DNA of 60,000 nt from Adiantum capillus-veneris (Eukaryota; Streptophyta; Polypodiopsida; Polypodiales; Pteridaceae). Within the stretch, counting starts at the first letter, position 1; the number at the start of each line of letters is the position of its first letter. The stretch lies in NCBI GenBank assembly GCA_014529385.2, contig CM043965.1, forward strand, positions 66,189,190-66,249,189, given 5' to 3'. Shown piece by piece: positions 9,229 through 20,462 of this stretch. The notes below the pieces were generated by a model, which saw only the letters and a list, made by a program, of their open reading frames with translations, was not told where the DNA came from and searched no databases. A program made the position numbers and the translations under genes.

Positions 9229-11465
9229 ATGGCACAAGCTTCCGCATCAAATGAAGGTCCCTCGGTTGGTAAGAGAGGAAAGAAGGATGAGCCTTCATGG
9301 TGGGATGAGGTGCACTCCGAAGTCTTGGGCAAAGAAGGCGGTGCAAGATCATGGACGTGCAAACTATGTGGATTTCAACGCAAATCCGGGACAAGCAAGG
9401 TTCGAGCACATCTCCTTCACATAGTGGGAGAGCAAGTGAAACTTTGCATTAATGTGACGGCCGAGAAGAAGAAGGAGCTTGACATCAAGGATGCCATCAT
9501 AAGAGCCAAAGCAAATGATCGACCCAAGCGGAAAGCCATTGACCCCAATCACTTGGTTTTTCCTTCTTCTACCACTCATTCGCACGCTTCCGTTGGAGGT
9601 AGTAGTGCGGCGGCTCAATCATCATTTCAAACGAGCACTGCCTCTCATCCCACCCATCGTCAACAAACTCTAGATTCGTCATGGGATCCCAAAAAGAAGG
9701 AGGATGTGGATGCCGCCGTTGCCCGCTTTTTTTATCACGATCATATCCCTTTCATAAAGGCTCGGTAAGTTCCAAGTTCTCAATGCTCTTTCATATCATG
9801 ACCATAACTAGTATGTTTGTTTTTCAATCTACATTGTCTTCTCTTTTGACCTTTGTGACATGTACATTGTATAGGTCGGACTACTTCAAGGCAATGTGCA
9901 CAAGGATTGGGGATTACGGGCCACGCTACGTGCCACCCACTTCAGAGGCCCTCCGTACTACTCTTCTTGATAGAGAGAAGGCCGTTGTGGAGATGGCAGC
10001 CGTAAACATGAAGCGACAATGGGCCAAGTATGGAGTGACACTCATTGCAGATGGATGGAGCGACACAAGGAGGAGATCCATTCATGGGCTTGTGGCTTAT
10101 TGCAAGGGAGAGATGTACTTTGCCCACTCACATGACGCCACAGAAACAGGGAAATCCGCCGATGTGCTTGCTGGAGAGTGGGCGTCTGCCATAGAGATCA
10201 TTGGCCCAGAGATGGTGTTGCAGCTTGTCACGGATGGGGAGGCATCAAACAGGGCAGCCGGCGCCATTTTGGAGGGCATGTATCCCCGCATCAAAGTGTC
10301 ATTTTGTATGGCACATTGTCTCAATAACCTTTTAAAGGATATAGGGCGCCTACCTTGGATTGAGCCTCTCATTACAAGTGCGTCCAAGATAGTGTCCTTC
10401 ATCAACAATCACAATCTCCTTCGTGCTGCATTCTTGAAGCGGTCATGGGGTAAGGTTCTCTTGAAGTATTGCGAGACCCGCTTTGCCTACAACTACCTAA
10501 TGGTTCATCGCCTATGCGAATGTCAGAGTGCAGTGCGGCAGACCCTCATCAGTACGGAGTATACTTCCTCATCCTACGCAAGTTCAGTCGCAGGGATCTT
10601 ATGTGCAAGCAAGTCAGAGGATCCCCAGTTTTGGGAGTCACTGAAGACTATAGACCAAATGGTACAGCCGGTACTCCACTTGCTTCGAGTAGTTGATGGC
10701 ATGCAACCTTGCATTGGCAAGGTTTATGAGGCCATGGATCGCATGGTGGAGGCCCTCCAAACACTTGAGCCAAATGCAGATAGGTTTGAGGAGATTAGCT
10801 TGCTTTGTCAGAGCAGATGGGACGCCTATGCTTCCCCTTTCCATGGTGCGGCTTTTGTGCTGGATCCAGAGTTTCAAGGTGCAGGACAGGAGCATGATGG
10901 GGAGGTGACCAAGCAATGGAACGAGATCTTGACCATGTTTCACCCTAATCGAGAAGAGCGCCGCAAAATCAAGGATCAACTTGCTATGTACAGGGATATG
11001 CGAGGATCATTTGGGCTTGCCGATGCCCAAGTTGATCGCACCAAGATCTCCTCAGTTTTGTGGTGGCAGGACTATGGCTCAGATGGGCCAGAGCTTCAGA
11101 GACTAGCTATCCGCATCCTCAGCCAAGCGGTTAGCTCCTCTTGCTTGGAGCAATTGTGGAGTGTTTATAGCCACGTTGCATCCAGGAAGAGAAACCGACT
11201 TGCAGTGGAGAAAGCAAATGATCTTGTATTTGTGAGTGCAAACTTGCGTATGCTTTGCAAGTCGGCATCCAAAGTATCAGATCCCTTTCTACAGTGGGAG
11301 ATGGAGGCAGAGGCGGAGATACTTGGGGAGGGTGGATCTACAGAGGTTTTACATGAAGTGGATGATGCGGACGAGCCTGTTGGGGATGAGGATTGGGATG
11401 ACATCCATGATCTCCATGACACCACTACAGATTGGCAGGCTGGCTCTTCTGCCACTGGTCCTTGA
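9229..11465 (+). CDS. hAT transposase, two exons (9229-9764 and 9875-11465), 708 aa
   Basis: Transposase of the hAT superfamily, acting in the nucleus on the element ends. The start at 9229 (MAQASASNEG) is preferred; an in-frame ATG at 9193 would add 12 residues. Splicing TCG|GTAAGT to TATAG|GTCGG (110-bp intron) keeps the frame and gives 708 residues without stops. A BED-type zinc finger lies at residues 44-64 (C44, C47, H61, H64; CX2C-X13-HX2H) and a Ser/Thr-rich linker follows to about 165. The DUF659-like RNase H-fold part contains VTLIADGWSD near 238-241 and QLVTDGEASN. The C-terminal hAT dimerization block (about 572-633) carries WWQDYGSDGPELQRLAIRIL and later RKRNRLAVEKANDLVFV. The tail is acidic. 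Length and domain order fit an autonomous element. Lack of damage contrasts with all surrounding elements and implies recent insertion. A domesticated gene is less likely, because transposon ends are present. Confidence 0.92.
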
Positions 11466-12030
11466 GCCTTGGCCCTTGACATGTTTCCATTATGGCATTT
11501 TGGCATCTATGTATTGAGCTCTTGAGTCCATAGTGGCTAGTCTTTACTCTTGAGCCTCGACTCTTATCTTTTCTCAGTGCTTACCTTTTTGTAGTGCCTT
11601 GGCTGGCCTTATAAGCCACACTTGAATTTATACTATATAGTCATAGTCTTTTAAGTTTTTAATCCGTCTTTCTGTCTATTCAACTTTATTGAGCTCTTCA
11701 ATCTTTGCACTTCCTAGATAATGTTATTTGTGATGCACTTAGTATGTTATGAGGTGTCTACAACCCCGGTAAATTGAATTTACATCCGCAACCACTAAAT
11801 GGCATCGCGCACAAGCGACATGTTGAAACTTAAAACATGCTTGAACATGATTCTAATTGTCCAAGTAGGTGTTAGAAGCTTGGCTTATAGTTGTTTCCTA
11901 ACTTATAGGCTGTTTTGAGGCTAATTTCAGCGTTTTTTGGTGGACCGTTCCGGCGTTCGCGTTCCGATCCCCGCCTATACGTTCCGGTACCGTTTCGAAG
12001 CCCCCCGTTCCCGTTCCCCGTTCCCGTTCC
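11466..12030 (+). other. hAT 3' untranslated region and right end
   Basis: No gene was seen. T-rich sequence after the transposase stop is followed by the inverted GGAACG cluster that forms the right end. Confidence 0.6.
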
Positions 12031-12038
12031 AAGTAACT
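12031..12038. repeat. Right target-site duplication of the hAT element
   Basis: AAGTAACT, matching CAGTAACA at 8563-8570 at six of eight positions. Confidence 0.65.
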
Positions 12039-12815
12039 TTGCTTTTTGTGTCTTTCTTGAGATTTCTCTAAAGCCTCTCTAACCTTGGCAAAAGCAGTGT
12101 CCAAGTCCCTCGTGTACTGGTCGGCTTCAAAAATCTTATCTTTCGTGCTTAAGAAGGGTGGAACCTTCGGAGCACCTTCAATAATCTGTCGAAGAGTGTA
12201 CTGTGTTATTATAGGCAAATCTCACCAAGGGCAAATACGTTTCCCATTGACTCTTCTAATCCGAAATGTAAGACTTCAATAAATCCAATACATTGAATTT
12301 GCAATCTCAGATTGCCCATCTGTCTGCGGGTGGAAAGATGACGTGAACTGCAGCCGTGTGCCAATGTTCTCCCAAATCACCTTCCAAAACAAACTCGTGA
12401 ATCAAGAATCTCTTTCAAAGACAATTGTCTCGAGCATGCCATGTAATCTGAATATCTGGGCAATGAACAGTCTCGCTAAATGATCCGACTTGACTATCTT
12501 CTTCAGTGGAATGAAATGAGCTTGCTTGCTAAATCTGTCAATAACAGTCCAGATACCATTGTGTCCACTATGTGTCTTCGGGAGATCAAAAATGAAATCC
12601 ATAGCAATAGTTTCCCAAGGGCGGGAGGGTATGGGTAAAGGCTGTAACAATCCCTGTGCTTTATGCCTGTCAAACTTGACCTTCTTGTATAACAAGCAAC
12701 TGCGTACAAAATCGTCCACAGCACCCAAAAGAAGTATTTCTCCACACCTTGCAAGGCGGTATCAATGTCGCGGTGACCCGTAAATGGTGTACAGTGGCAT
12801 TCGGTTAAAAAGTAG
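12039..12815 (-). pseudogene. Gyp2 integrase (proximal part)
   Basis: Reading leftward on the minus strand: the HHCC block begins with TPFTGHRDIDTALQGVEKYF (near 12800-12740). After a frameshift near 12725 follow VDDFVRSCLLYKKVKFDRHK, WETIAMDFIFDLPKTHSG with the first catalytic Asp, VIDRFSKQAHFIPLKK and IFRLHGMLETIVFERDS (to 12402). A stop precedes the third core block near 12330, and the tail has VPPFLSTKDKIFEADQYTRD and ends at the hAT insertion. It is nearly the same protein as Gyp1 integrase but carries different damage. Confidence 0.85.
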
Positions 12816-13189
12816 ACTTCCATTTTGAATAGCCATTGGTCCAACACGCACTTGTCGCGGCGACCGTTGTACGGTTCTGGCAGTTTAACATCAAGCTTCT
12901 TCTTTTGTGCAGCATTAAAAATTTTATAAAGTAATTGAAGTTCGCGATTGTCTACCTCCTCAGTTAGATCTCGGTCGTTTGGTTCGTCCATTGAAGCTTC
13001 GGAAGAAGATTGTGAATCAGTATGTGTAGTCCTATAAGTTGTAGTACGATTCTGGGAATTGTTTTGCATCAACATCTGATCCAAACGAGTGTGTAGTGAT
13101 GCAAGGCTTGTGGAAAGTGTGGCCATCTGTACCTTGATAAGAGTACAAGCATCGTCAGATTGACCACCTCCGTCCTGAGAATTTGGCAT
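12800..13189 (-). pseudogene. gag: Gyp2 gag N-terminal fragment fused to integrase
   Basis: The ATG at 13189 (MPNSQDGGGQ) starts about 130 codons with a Met/Gln/Thr-rich helical part (VQMATLSTSLASLHTRLDQM), an acidic linker, and a gag-core start (VKLPEPYNGRRDKCVLDQWL) with the usual Trp-plus-FKMEVYF pattern. Instead of continuing through gag, the frame passes into the integrase zinc block at about 12800-12815. The junction falls at LTECH, a word that also occurs just before the integrase zinc block in Gyp1, so the deletion may have used short homology. The fusion is in frame. Confidence 0.75.
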
Positions 13190-14165
13190 GGTTACGTCTC
13201 TAAGGGAATAACGAACAGGTGCAAATTCTGGGAACAAGTTTTGGGGCGGGTACTCCGGGAGTGGAAATTATGTTTAGAACGGATTCCGGCTCTGGGGTCC
13301 GGTAATAATCTTGAATAAACTACCACTTCGGGTGGAAATTTTTTTATTTTTTTAAACAAGAGAACATTGTTCGGAATTCGTCGCCGGCTATGATGGCAAA
13401 AAGGTTCGTGCACGCAAAGTGCACTCTAGACCAACGTTGGAGGAACAGAGAGGAGCAACAACGTGCCAATGAAGAGATCGCTAGTTGATTGTCATATTTG
13501 GTTGTACGTACTTGTAATTCCAATGAATAGGTGCTTTCACATGAGGGGTTAAAAAATTAGGGTTGGCCAGGCAATTCAATCATTAAACATTGAAGTCACT
13601 TGATAGCATTAAAACATATACGCTATTGGTTGTTTACGTAAGGGGATGCCAACGAAAAAGTGCAATTTCAATCCAACGAAGAGGTGCAATTCCAGCATGG
13701 CCTGTCAATCAACGTCTCAATTCTCATGAGCAGACCGACACTTGCAGAAAACTCAGCCAAGCATGTAAAGAATATCAGCCCAGTCAGTGCAGAATAAGCA
13801 ACCCAACATTTTAGCCTATGCAAGGAAAGGGGTACGCAAGGGGCATCAAGGGAAGTAAGTGATGTCGGGGCTGTATGCGCATGGGTGCCAGCAAGGTGAA
13901 TAGGTGCCGTCCTTTCACATGAAGAGGTGCGAGCGCAATCCCGAAAGGACACCACCCGATGGAGGCTGGATACGTGGCACTCCTATACACACACATCAGC
14001 ATCCGTGTCCTTTATGTATATAATTGGAACATAATAAATTTAAGTTACCTCATATTGTCATATGTGTATACCATCTTTCTGCTCCTTCCATGCAACGCCA
14101 GGAGAGGGTAGAGTGTAACGGCAAGGTGAGAGGCTCACAACCTTCGGGTCCGGGGAAAATAATTT
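13190..14165 (-). other. Gyp2 leader; no gene seen
   Basis: About 980 bases lie between the primer site and gag. Copies of GAAGAGGTGC and CACATGAAGAGGTGC-like words recur (13520-13560, 13675-13690, 13900-13935), related to the array in the LTR. No coding frame is convincing. Confidence 0.45.
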
Positions 14166-14177
14166 GCTCTGATACCA
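14166..14177 (-). other. Gyp2 primer-binding site
   Basis: The minus strand reads TGGTATCAGAGC directly after the LTR end TTACA (plus-strand TGTAA from 14179). Confidence 0.9.
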
Positions 14178-14178
14178 T

Positions 14179-14560
14179 TGTAAGGATTCTAGGTACTAAT
14201 CCGTAATTAAGTACTTGAACTCATGATTAAGACTTAAAAAACTTGAACTGAACTCAGAAACAAAACTCAGAAGACTCTGTGTTTGATTGATTGAACGTGT
14301 GATACAAGGGCTCCTTATATAGGAGACGAAGAGACATAAATGAAGACATGTCTCCTGGTGAAGAGACATGATTTTAGACGTAAAGACACATCCTTTCGGC
14401 GAAGAGATGCAGCCAATGGGCGAAGAGTCGCACCCATAGAGCGAAGGGGTGTGCACTCGTCAAAGGAGTGTCTCTTTTGCCGTGAGACGTCTTTTGGGCG
14501 AAGGGGTGTGACCATCCAAGCGTAGGGGTTCTCCTTGGCATGGCACTTCGCGTATCTGAA
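14179..14560 (-). repeat. Gyp2 5' LTR (right limit approximate)
   Basis: Its minus-strand 3' end is fixed by the primer site. A TATA-like CCTATATAAG lies at about 14313-14322 on the minus strand, and upstream of it (higher coordinates) is a 21-bp periodic array (14327-14540). No partner LTR remains, because the 3' end of Gyp2 is lost, so the right limit cannot be set by comparison. Confidence 0.65.
14327..14540. repeat. Degenerate tandem array with about 21-bp period
   Basis: Units begin with CGAAG/CGTAA/CAAAG at 14327, 14359, 14379, 14400, 14421, 14442, 14461, 14481, 14499 and 14521; most spacings are 18-22 bp. The best conserved word is CGAAGRGGTG or CGAAGAG. Because 21 is a multiple of three, both strands stay open and show weak 7-residue periodicity, but this is not evidence of a protein. 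Confidence 0.75.
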
Positions 14561-16301
14561 ACTAGGAGTAGATGTAATACTGTTAACATGGTCACAATCG
14601 TGACACAATCTATCATCAGCAACAAACATTTTGAACACGTCTGCGTTATTGTTAGCCATGGCAAATGACTACACCTGATGTGAAAAATGTCTGAAAAGAG
14701 AAGAAACGGAGCGGGACCAAGACGTGCCATATAGCACAATCCGTAGAAGATTGTAAGGAACCTGTTATGCAGTAAACAGTACTGACAAAAATTATGCACA
14801 TAATGACGAAATTGCATGCGCAACGCTGTCTGAAGTGGAAACAGAGGCCGAAATGAGCCCGAATTGAAAATCTGAGCAGACCAATCTCTTCAAGTTCTTC
14901 CGAAGTATTTGTCGACCTGTTGACATTCACCAAAGCTCACTAAAATCTGAGAAAGTGAGCAAGACTGTGCTGGCGACGCTGACGACTAAGCCCGGGAGGA
15001 CGCAACCTACTCTGATATCGATTGTTCGAATTAGAGATGCAAGGAAACACACAGAGCTTGGAGAAGACGAAGGAAGCTCAAGGCACACAACAAAGAGTAT
15101 ATATCTTAGTGTGCAATGGAAAAATAAGATAGCCCTAGAGTGATGGGCATATATACAATGAATGGGGAAAATTCAAAAAACCTCCTAGTGAGTAAAAAAA
15201 TGCCCCGACGGTCCAAAGTGTGTTCACACACACCACTACCACATATATATGGTAACAAATAATACTTTAAGGTCAATGCATCTGAGGGCACAAACACACC
15301 GTGCCGTGTTCACTTTCCTTCTCTCTTGAAAGCGTCCCAAGAATCCTAGGAGAGCGAGGAGAGAAGAGCTGCTTTCCAACCACCGAACAAGCCACAACAG
15401 CAACCGAAGCCAAAACAACAAAACTCTCCAAAACCCCACCCAAAAGTGGATGAAAACGAACAAACAAACAAAAACGAAAGCAACGGAAACTCGAAGGACA
15501 TGCTTCCATGCACACTTGCCGAAAGCAAGTCCTCAAAGGGCAACAGAACACACACTCGCACTCACACCACACAGTGACAAACACACACACACAGATACAA
15601 TCAAGAACAACCAAGAAACAAGGAAAGAAGAGAAAAGAAAAGAACAATAAAAGAGCAAAAAGAAACCAAACCTGAAACAAGCAAGGCACCGACGAAGCAG
15701 CTGGACCACACGAGAGAGAAATGTCCAAACAACTCCCGCGAAGTCTACAACACCAGGAGGAGGATGGCTAGTGAGGGAGGCGAGGTCGCACAAGCAACCT
15801 TCTCCAAGCAGAAAGAGTGGTCCTGACAAGCTTCACCTTCATGGATGATAGGCGGCACCTCCAAAAGCGGGAACGTGACAAAAGAGACGAGGGATACGGC
15901 TTTGAACTGGATCAGCAAAGAGGGTGACAATTGCACAACAAAAGCCAGCCGAGGCAGCATGGCGAGCAAAGGGTGCTAAGCTGAGACCTCCAGGGTTAGC
16001 GAGCAGTGCATAGCAAGCTGAATCTGGAGGCTGCGGGAATTCGCAGCAGGCCAAGGGTGGATGCGCACTCCAGGGGCAGCAAACAGGACATGGCAGGCTG
16101 ATTCATCATTCTGCAGGATGTGCTGCAAGAGGACGAGGGTAGCAAGGGGCAGCAGGTGCGGCAGAGGGCCGGCTGCAAGCTCGCGATGGGAGAAGCAAGG
16201 GGGCCAAGGCAGTGGGGAGTGGCGAGGCAAGGTGAGGCAGGGTAGACCTCCATGGCAGGGCACGGCAGGGCGGAGACCTCCATGGCAGGCAGGAGCCCTA
16301 G

Positions 16302-16302
<1 letters not shown>
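14561..16302. other. Decayed LTR-like sequence and unassigned DNA
   Basis: No convincing gene. At 15009-15021 the minus strand has TCGATATCAGAGT, a variant of the tRNA-iMet primer site, next to a possible LTR end (TGTTCGAATT from 15023). A minus-strand TATA-like ATATATGCCC lies at about 15147-15157. This suggests another old minus-strand LTR. From 15300 to 16300 the sequence is GC-richer, with long overlapping open frames on both strands but no domain. Confidence 0.4.

Positions 16303-16376
<74 letters not shown>
16303..16376. repeat. (CT)n microsatellite, about 74 bp
   Basis: Uninterrupted CT dinucleotides. Open frames through it are artefacts of Ser/Leu codon repetition. Confidence 0.98.
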
Positions 16377-16377
<1 letters not shown>

Positions 16378-16432
16378 GTTATATCTTGTTATCCCTAGTT
16401 TAAAAATTTATTTTGTTAATCTGACTTGGTAT

Positions 16433-16544
16433 CAGATACACCGCATTGTAACTTCCTGGTCTCATAGGTCATTTTGGCCTTTTGAAGACAGATACACCGC
16501 ATTGTAACTTCCTGGTCTCATAGGTCATTTTGGCCTTTTGAAGA
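16433..16544. repeat. 56-bp perfect tandem duplication between two CT arrays
   Basis: The unit starting CAGATACACCGCATTG and ending TTTTGAAGA occurs twice head-to-tail (16433-16488 and 16489-16544). It is preceded by TTGGTATCAGA, which resembles a retrotransposon primer site. Confidence 0.9.
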
Positions 16545-16559
16545 CATTAATATAACATT

Positions 16560-16694
<135 letters not shown>

Positions 16695-16741
16695 GCGCGC
16701 TCTCAAATTTTATGAAAATTGAACACTAACGTAAAGCATTA

Positions 16742-18444
<1,703 letters not shown>

Positions 18445-18557
18445 TTCTGTACTTTTGTGCACCTGCAATTCCGGTGCAAATCAAAATAAGAAAGTGGGAA
18501 TGGCATTCAACAACATTTGAGCGCATACCCAATTTCAGAACGCAGAGGAAGCTGAAG

Positions 18558-18560
<3 letters not shown>
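18445..18560 (-). promoter_or_regulatory. Adenylate kinase 5' leader / upstream region
   Basis: The sequence just upstream of the ATG has no TATA box that can be assigned. TTGCAG|GTGCAC at about 18460-18470 could be the acceptor of an intron in the 5' leader. Next upstream is a long compound microsatellite. Confidence 0.35.
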
Positions 18561-18656
<96 letters not shown>

Positions 18657-18661
18657 CGCGC
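18561..18661. repeat. Compound microsatellite (TC)n(TG)n(CG)n
   Basis: About 50 bp of TC, then 37 bp of TG, then CG, in direct succession, upstream of the adenylate kinase start. Alternating purine-pyrimidine tracts of TG/CG are known Z-DNA formers. Confidence 0.98.
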
Positions 18662-18985
18662 TTCTCGAGTTCCAGAAAGCGGAACAACAGTCTACCTTAC
18701 GCGAAGAGAACGCCCTTTTTTTCTGCGTAGAAAGGTTGAGTAGGTGTGCAGAAAGCGCCTTCTTCTGTGTGGGAGAGTAGATCTGCAGTCCTTGAAGACT
18801 TCAAAGGCAATTTAGCTTTTAATTAACTCCACCACGTGCCAATGCTAAAACCCCGCATTATAGGTAGAGGAGGAACAGAACCTTTAGGCTGGGTTCAGAC
18901 GACGCCCCTGTGCAAAGCATTTCCGTTGTAGCATCAGAATTGGGCTTTAATAACGTTGTGGAGAATATTTGACAACCCTTCAACT
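18662..18985. other. Intergenic DNA upstream of adenylate kinase
   Basis: No gene seen between the compound microsatellite and the next one. It probably includes the promoter of the minus-strand adenylate kinase, but no element can be assigned. Confidence 0.4.
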
Positions 18986-18989
18986 CTAA

Positions 18990-19029
18990 GACGTGTGTGT
19001 GTATGTGTGTGTGTGTGTGTGTGTGTGTC

Positions 19030-19060
<31 letters not shown>
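18990..19060. repeat. Compound microsatellite (GT)n(GA)n
   Basis: GT repeats followed by GA repeats, with the opposite strand and order arrangement of the one at 18561-18661. Confidence 0.95.
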
Positions 19061-19065
<5 letters not shown>

Positions 19066-19559
19066 ATCTTTAGAAATAAATCTTTTCAATTTACTAGCAT
19101 GAAACACTAGATGAACTTGATACTGTGGAAGTAACTCTAGTAGTAGATAGGCTAGGTCACTAAGCTTTCTAATAATCTTCCAAGGACCACAATACCTTGG
19201 CAAAAGCTGGTGGCACCGTCCTGTTGATAAGGACATAGACTTTGAAGGAACTGGGAGAAACGCTTTGACTCTTTCAAAAGCCATAAAAGATCTCATCTGA
19301 TCTCCACAACTTTTAGCCCTATCAATTGCTTGTTAAATCCTTTCTTGGCTAAAGTTAGCATGTCTTGGATCTGTATAAGAAAGCTTTCCATAGTAGGGAA
19401 ACAAGCCAGAGAACCTGAAATTCTTGAAGCTAGAGGAGTCGTACCATAATTCATTTCAAATAGTGTAAATCACATAGCTCTATGTGGATGACTATTTATA
19501 TGCAAATTCCATCAAGGGAAGATATGTAAGACACATAGTCTCTCAACATATCTTCAAAA

Positions 19560-19760
19560 TTTTGAGTCACCCTTTCTATTTGACCATCTATCTCAAGGTG
19601 ATCACCTCTAATCGTATTTAAATTGACATTCAATTTAACGAACAGTTACCGCCCAAAATCTCTTGTAAACATTTGATCTTTGTCAAAAATTATGAATTGA
19701 GTTAATTCACCTTTTCCAATTGATCATTTGTCTCAAGGTTATCGCCTTTATCTGTATTTA
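19560..19760. repeat. Older divergent duplication of about 140 bp next to the 207-bp repeat
   Basis: Two diverged stretches with the order TCTCAAGGT-ATC-CCT-TATTTAAATTGACATTCAATTTA occur at about 19590-19635 and 19730-19777, each followed by a GCCCAAAAT segment. The region was therefore duplicated at least twice. Confidence 0.65.
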
Positions 19761-19762
19761 AA

Positions 19763-20176
19763 TTGACATTCAATTTAGCAAACAATTGCTGCCCAAAATG
19801 TCCTATAAACGTGTGATCTCTATCAAAAATTATGGATTGAGGTAATCCATGGAGTCTAAAAATATTCAAAATATAGAAATCCGAGACTTGTGGAGCAACC
19901 ACAGTGTGTACGGTGGGAATAAAGTGAGCCATCTTGCTCAAACAATCAACCAATACCGACATAGAGTCCTTGACATTCAATTTAGCAAACAATTGCTGCC
20001 CAAAATGTCCTATAAACGTGTGATCTCTATCAAAAATTATGGATTGAGGTAATCCATGGAGTCTAAAAATATTCAAAATATAGAAATCCGAGACTTGTGG
20101 AGCAACCACAGTGTGTACGGTGGGAATAAAGTGAGCCATCTTGCTCAAACAATCAACCAATACCGACATAGAGTCC
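19763..20176. repeat. 207-bp exact tandem duplication inside integrase
   Basis: 19763-19969 and 19970-20176 appear identical by eye. The unit is 69 codons, so the integrase frame passes through both copies. It begins TTGACATTCAATTTAGC and ends CATAGAGTCC. Confidence 0.95.
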
Positions 20177-20462
20177 TTGGCTCTTTGAGTTCTTGGTAGT
20201 GCCACTATAAAATTCATAGAAATGCATTGCCAATTATATCCTGAAATTTGTAAAGGATTGTGAGTGCGTGAACACGTTGTGTGTGCGGAGAGGGAGAAGA
20301 AGAGAAAGAACACAAAATGTGGGTGGAGTAAGTCACCACAATGTGTGAGAGAGAGCGAATGTCAAGTATTTCTTAAACGGCACAACCCCCCCATATCTTT
20401 TGCCATGAGCTCCATAGTGTTTTGCATGACATGTATGTAGATGCATAGGTAGAGTGGCCATG

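Larger units (their letters stand above)
8571..12030 (+). mobile_element. hAT-family DNA transposon, complete, inserted in Gyp2 integrase
   Basis: The ends carry short inverted repeats (GGAACGGG on the left, CCCGTTCC on the right) and are rich in GGAACG words pointing inward: at least seven within 8571-8720 and a similar number, inverted, within 11940-12030. Near-matching 8-bp flanks (CAGTAACA and AAGTAACT) fit a hAT duplication. Between the ends lie a TATA box, a CT-rich leader, and a two-exon transposase without stops. The exact terminal base on the left (8571 or 8572) is uncertain. Subterminal clusters of short motifs are known transposase binding sites in hAT elements; that these serve so is inferred. 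Confidence 0.88.
8329..14560 (-). mobile_element. Gyp2: internally deleted Ty3/gypsy element, interrupted by a hAT transposon
   Basis: On the minus strand, in transcription order, are an LTR (ending at 14179), a primer site (14177-14166), a long leader, a gag start at 13189, integrase from about 12800, and the integrase C-terminus ending at 8329. Protease, RT and RNase H are absent, so gag runs straight into integrase. A hAT transposon occupies 8571-12030. The integrase segments closely resemble those of Gyp1, so the two belong to related families. Its own 3' LTR is missing: the sequence is cut at the Gyp1 LTR end. The right limit of the LTR is approximate. Confidence 0.8.
19067..20313 (-). 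pseudogene. Gyp4: gypsy integrase fragment with tandem duplications
   Basis: The minus-strand frame has NWQCISMNFIVALPRTQRAK (integrase core start, with Asn where the first catalytic Asp is expected), then LVDCLSKMAHFIPTVHTVVA and IFRLHGLPQSIIFDRDHTF. This core segment is present twice because of a 207-bp in-frame duplication. Further down, degenerate copies of the next segment occupy 19560-19760. The C-terminus (19296-19070) reads LLPRYCGPWKIIRKLSDLAY followed by HLVFHASKLKRF, the usual end of integrase in another gypsy lineage. No gag or RT is nearby, so this is an isolated fragment. Confidence 0.8.

Noticed and set aside
14340-14525. 7-residue repeat protein in the 14.3-14.5 kb array
   Set aside because: Both strands are open only because the repeat period is a multiple of three; the array sits in LTR U3 beside a TATA box.
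15236-15829. Long hydrophobic Cys/Phe/Leu-rich frames on the minus strand
   Set aside because: Antisense of A-rich, CA-rich DNA, overlapping in all three frames; no Met context, splice pattern or domain. A membrane protein was considered but is not supported.
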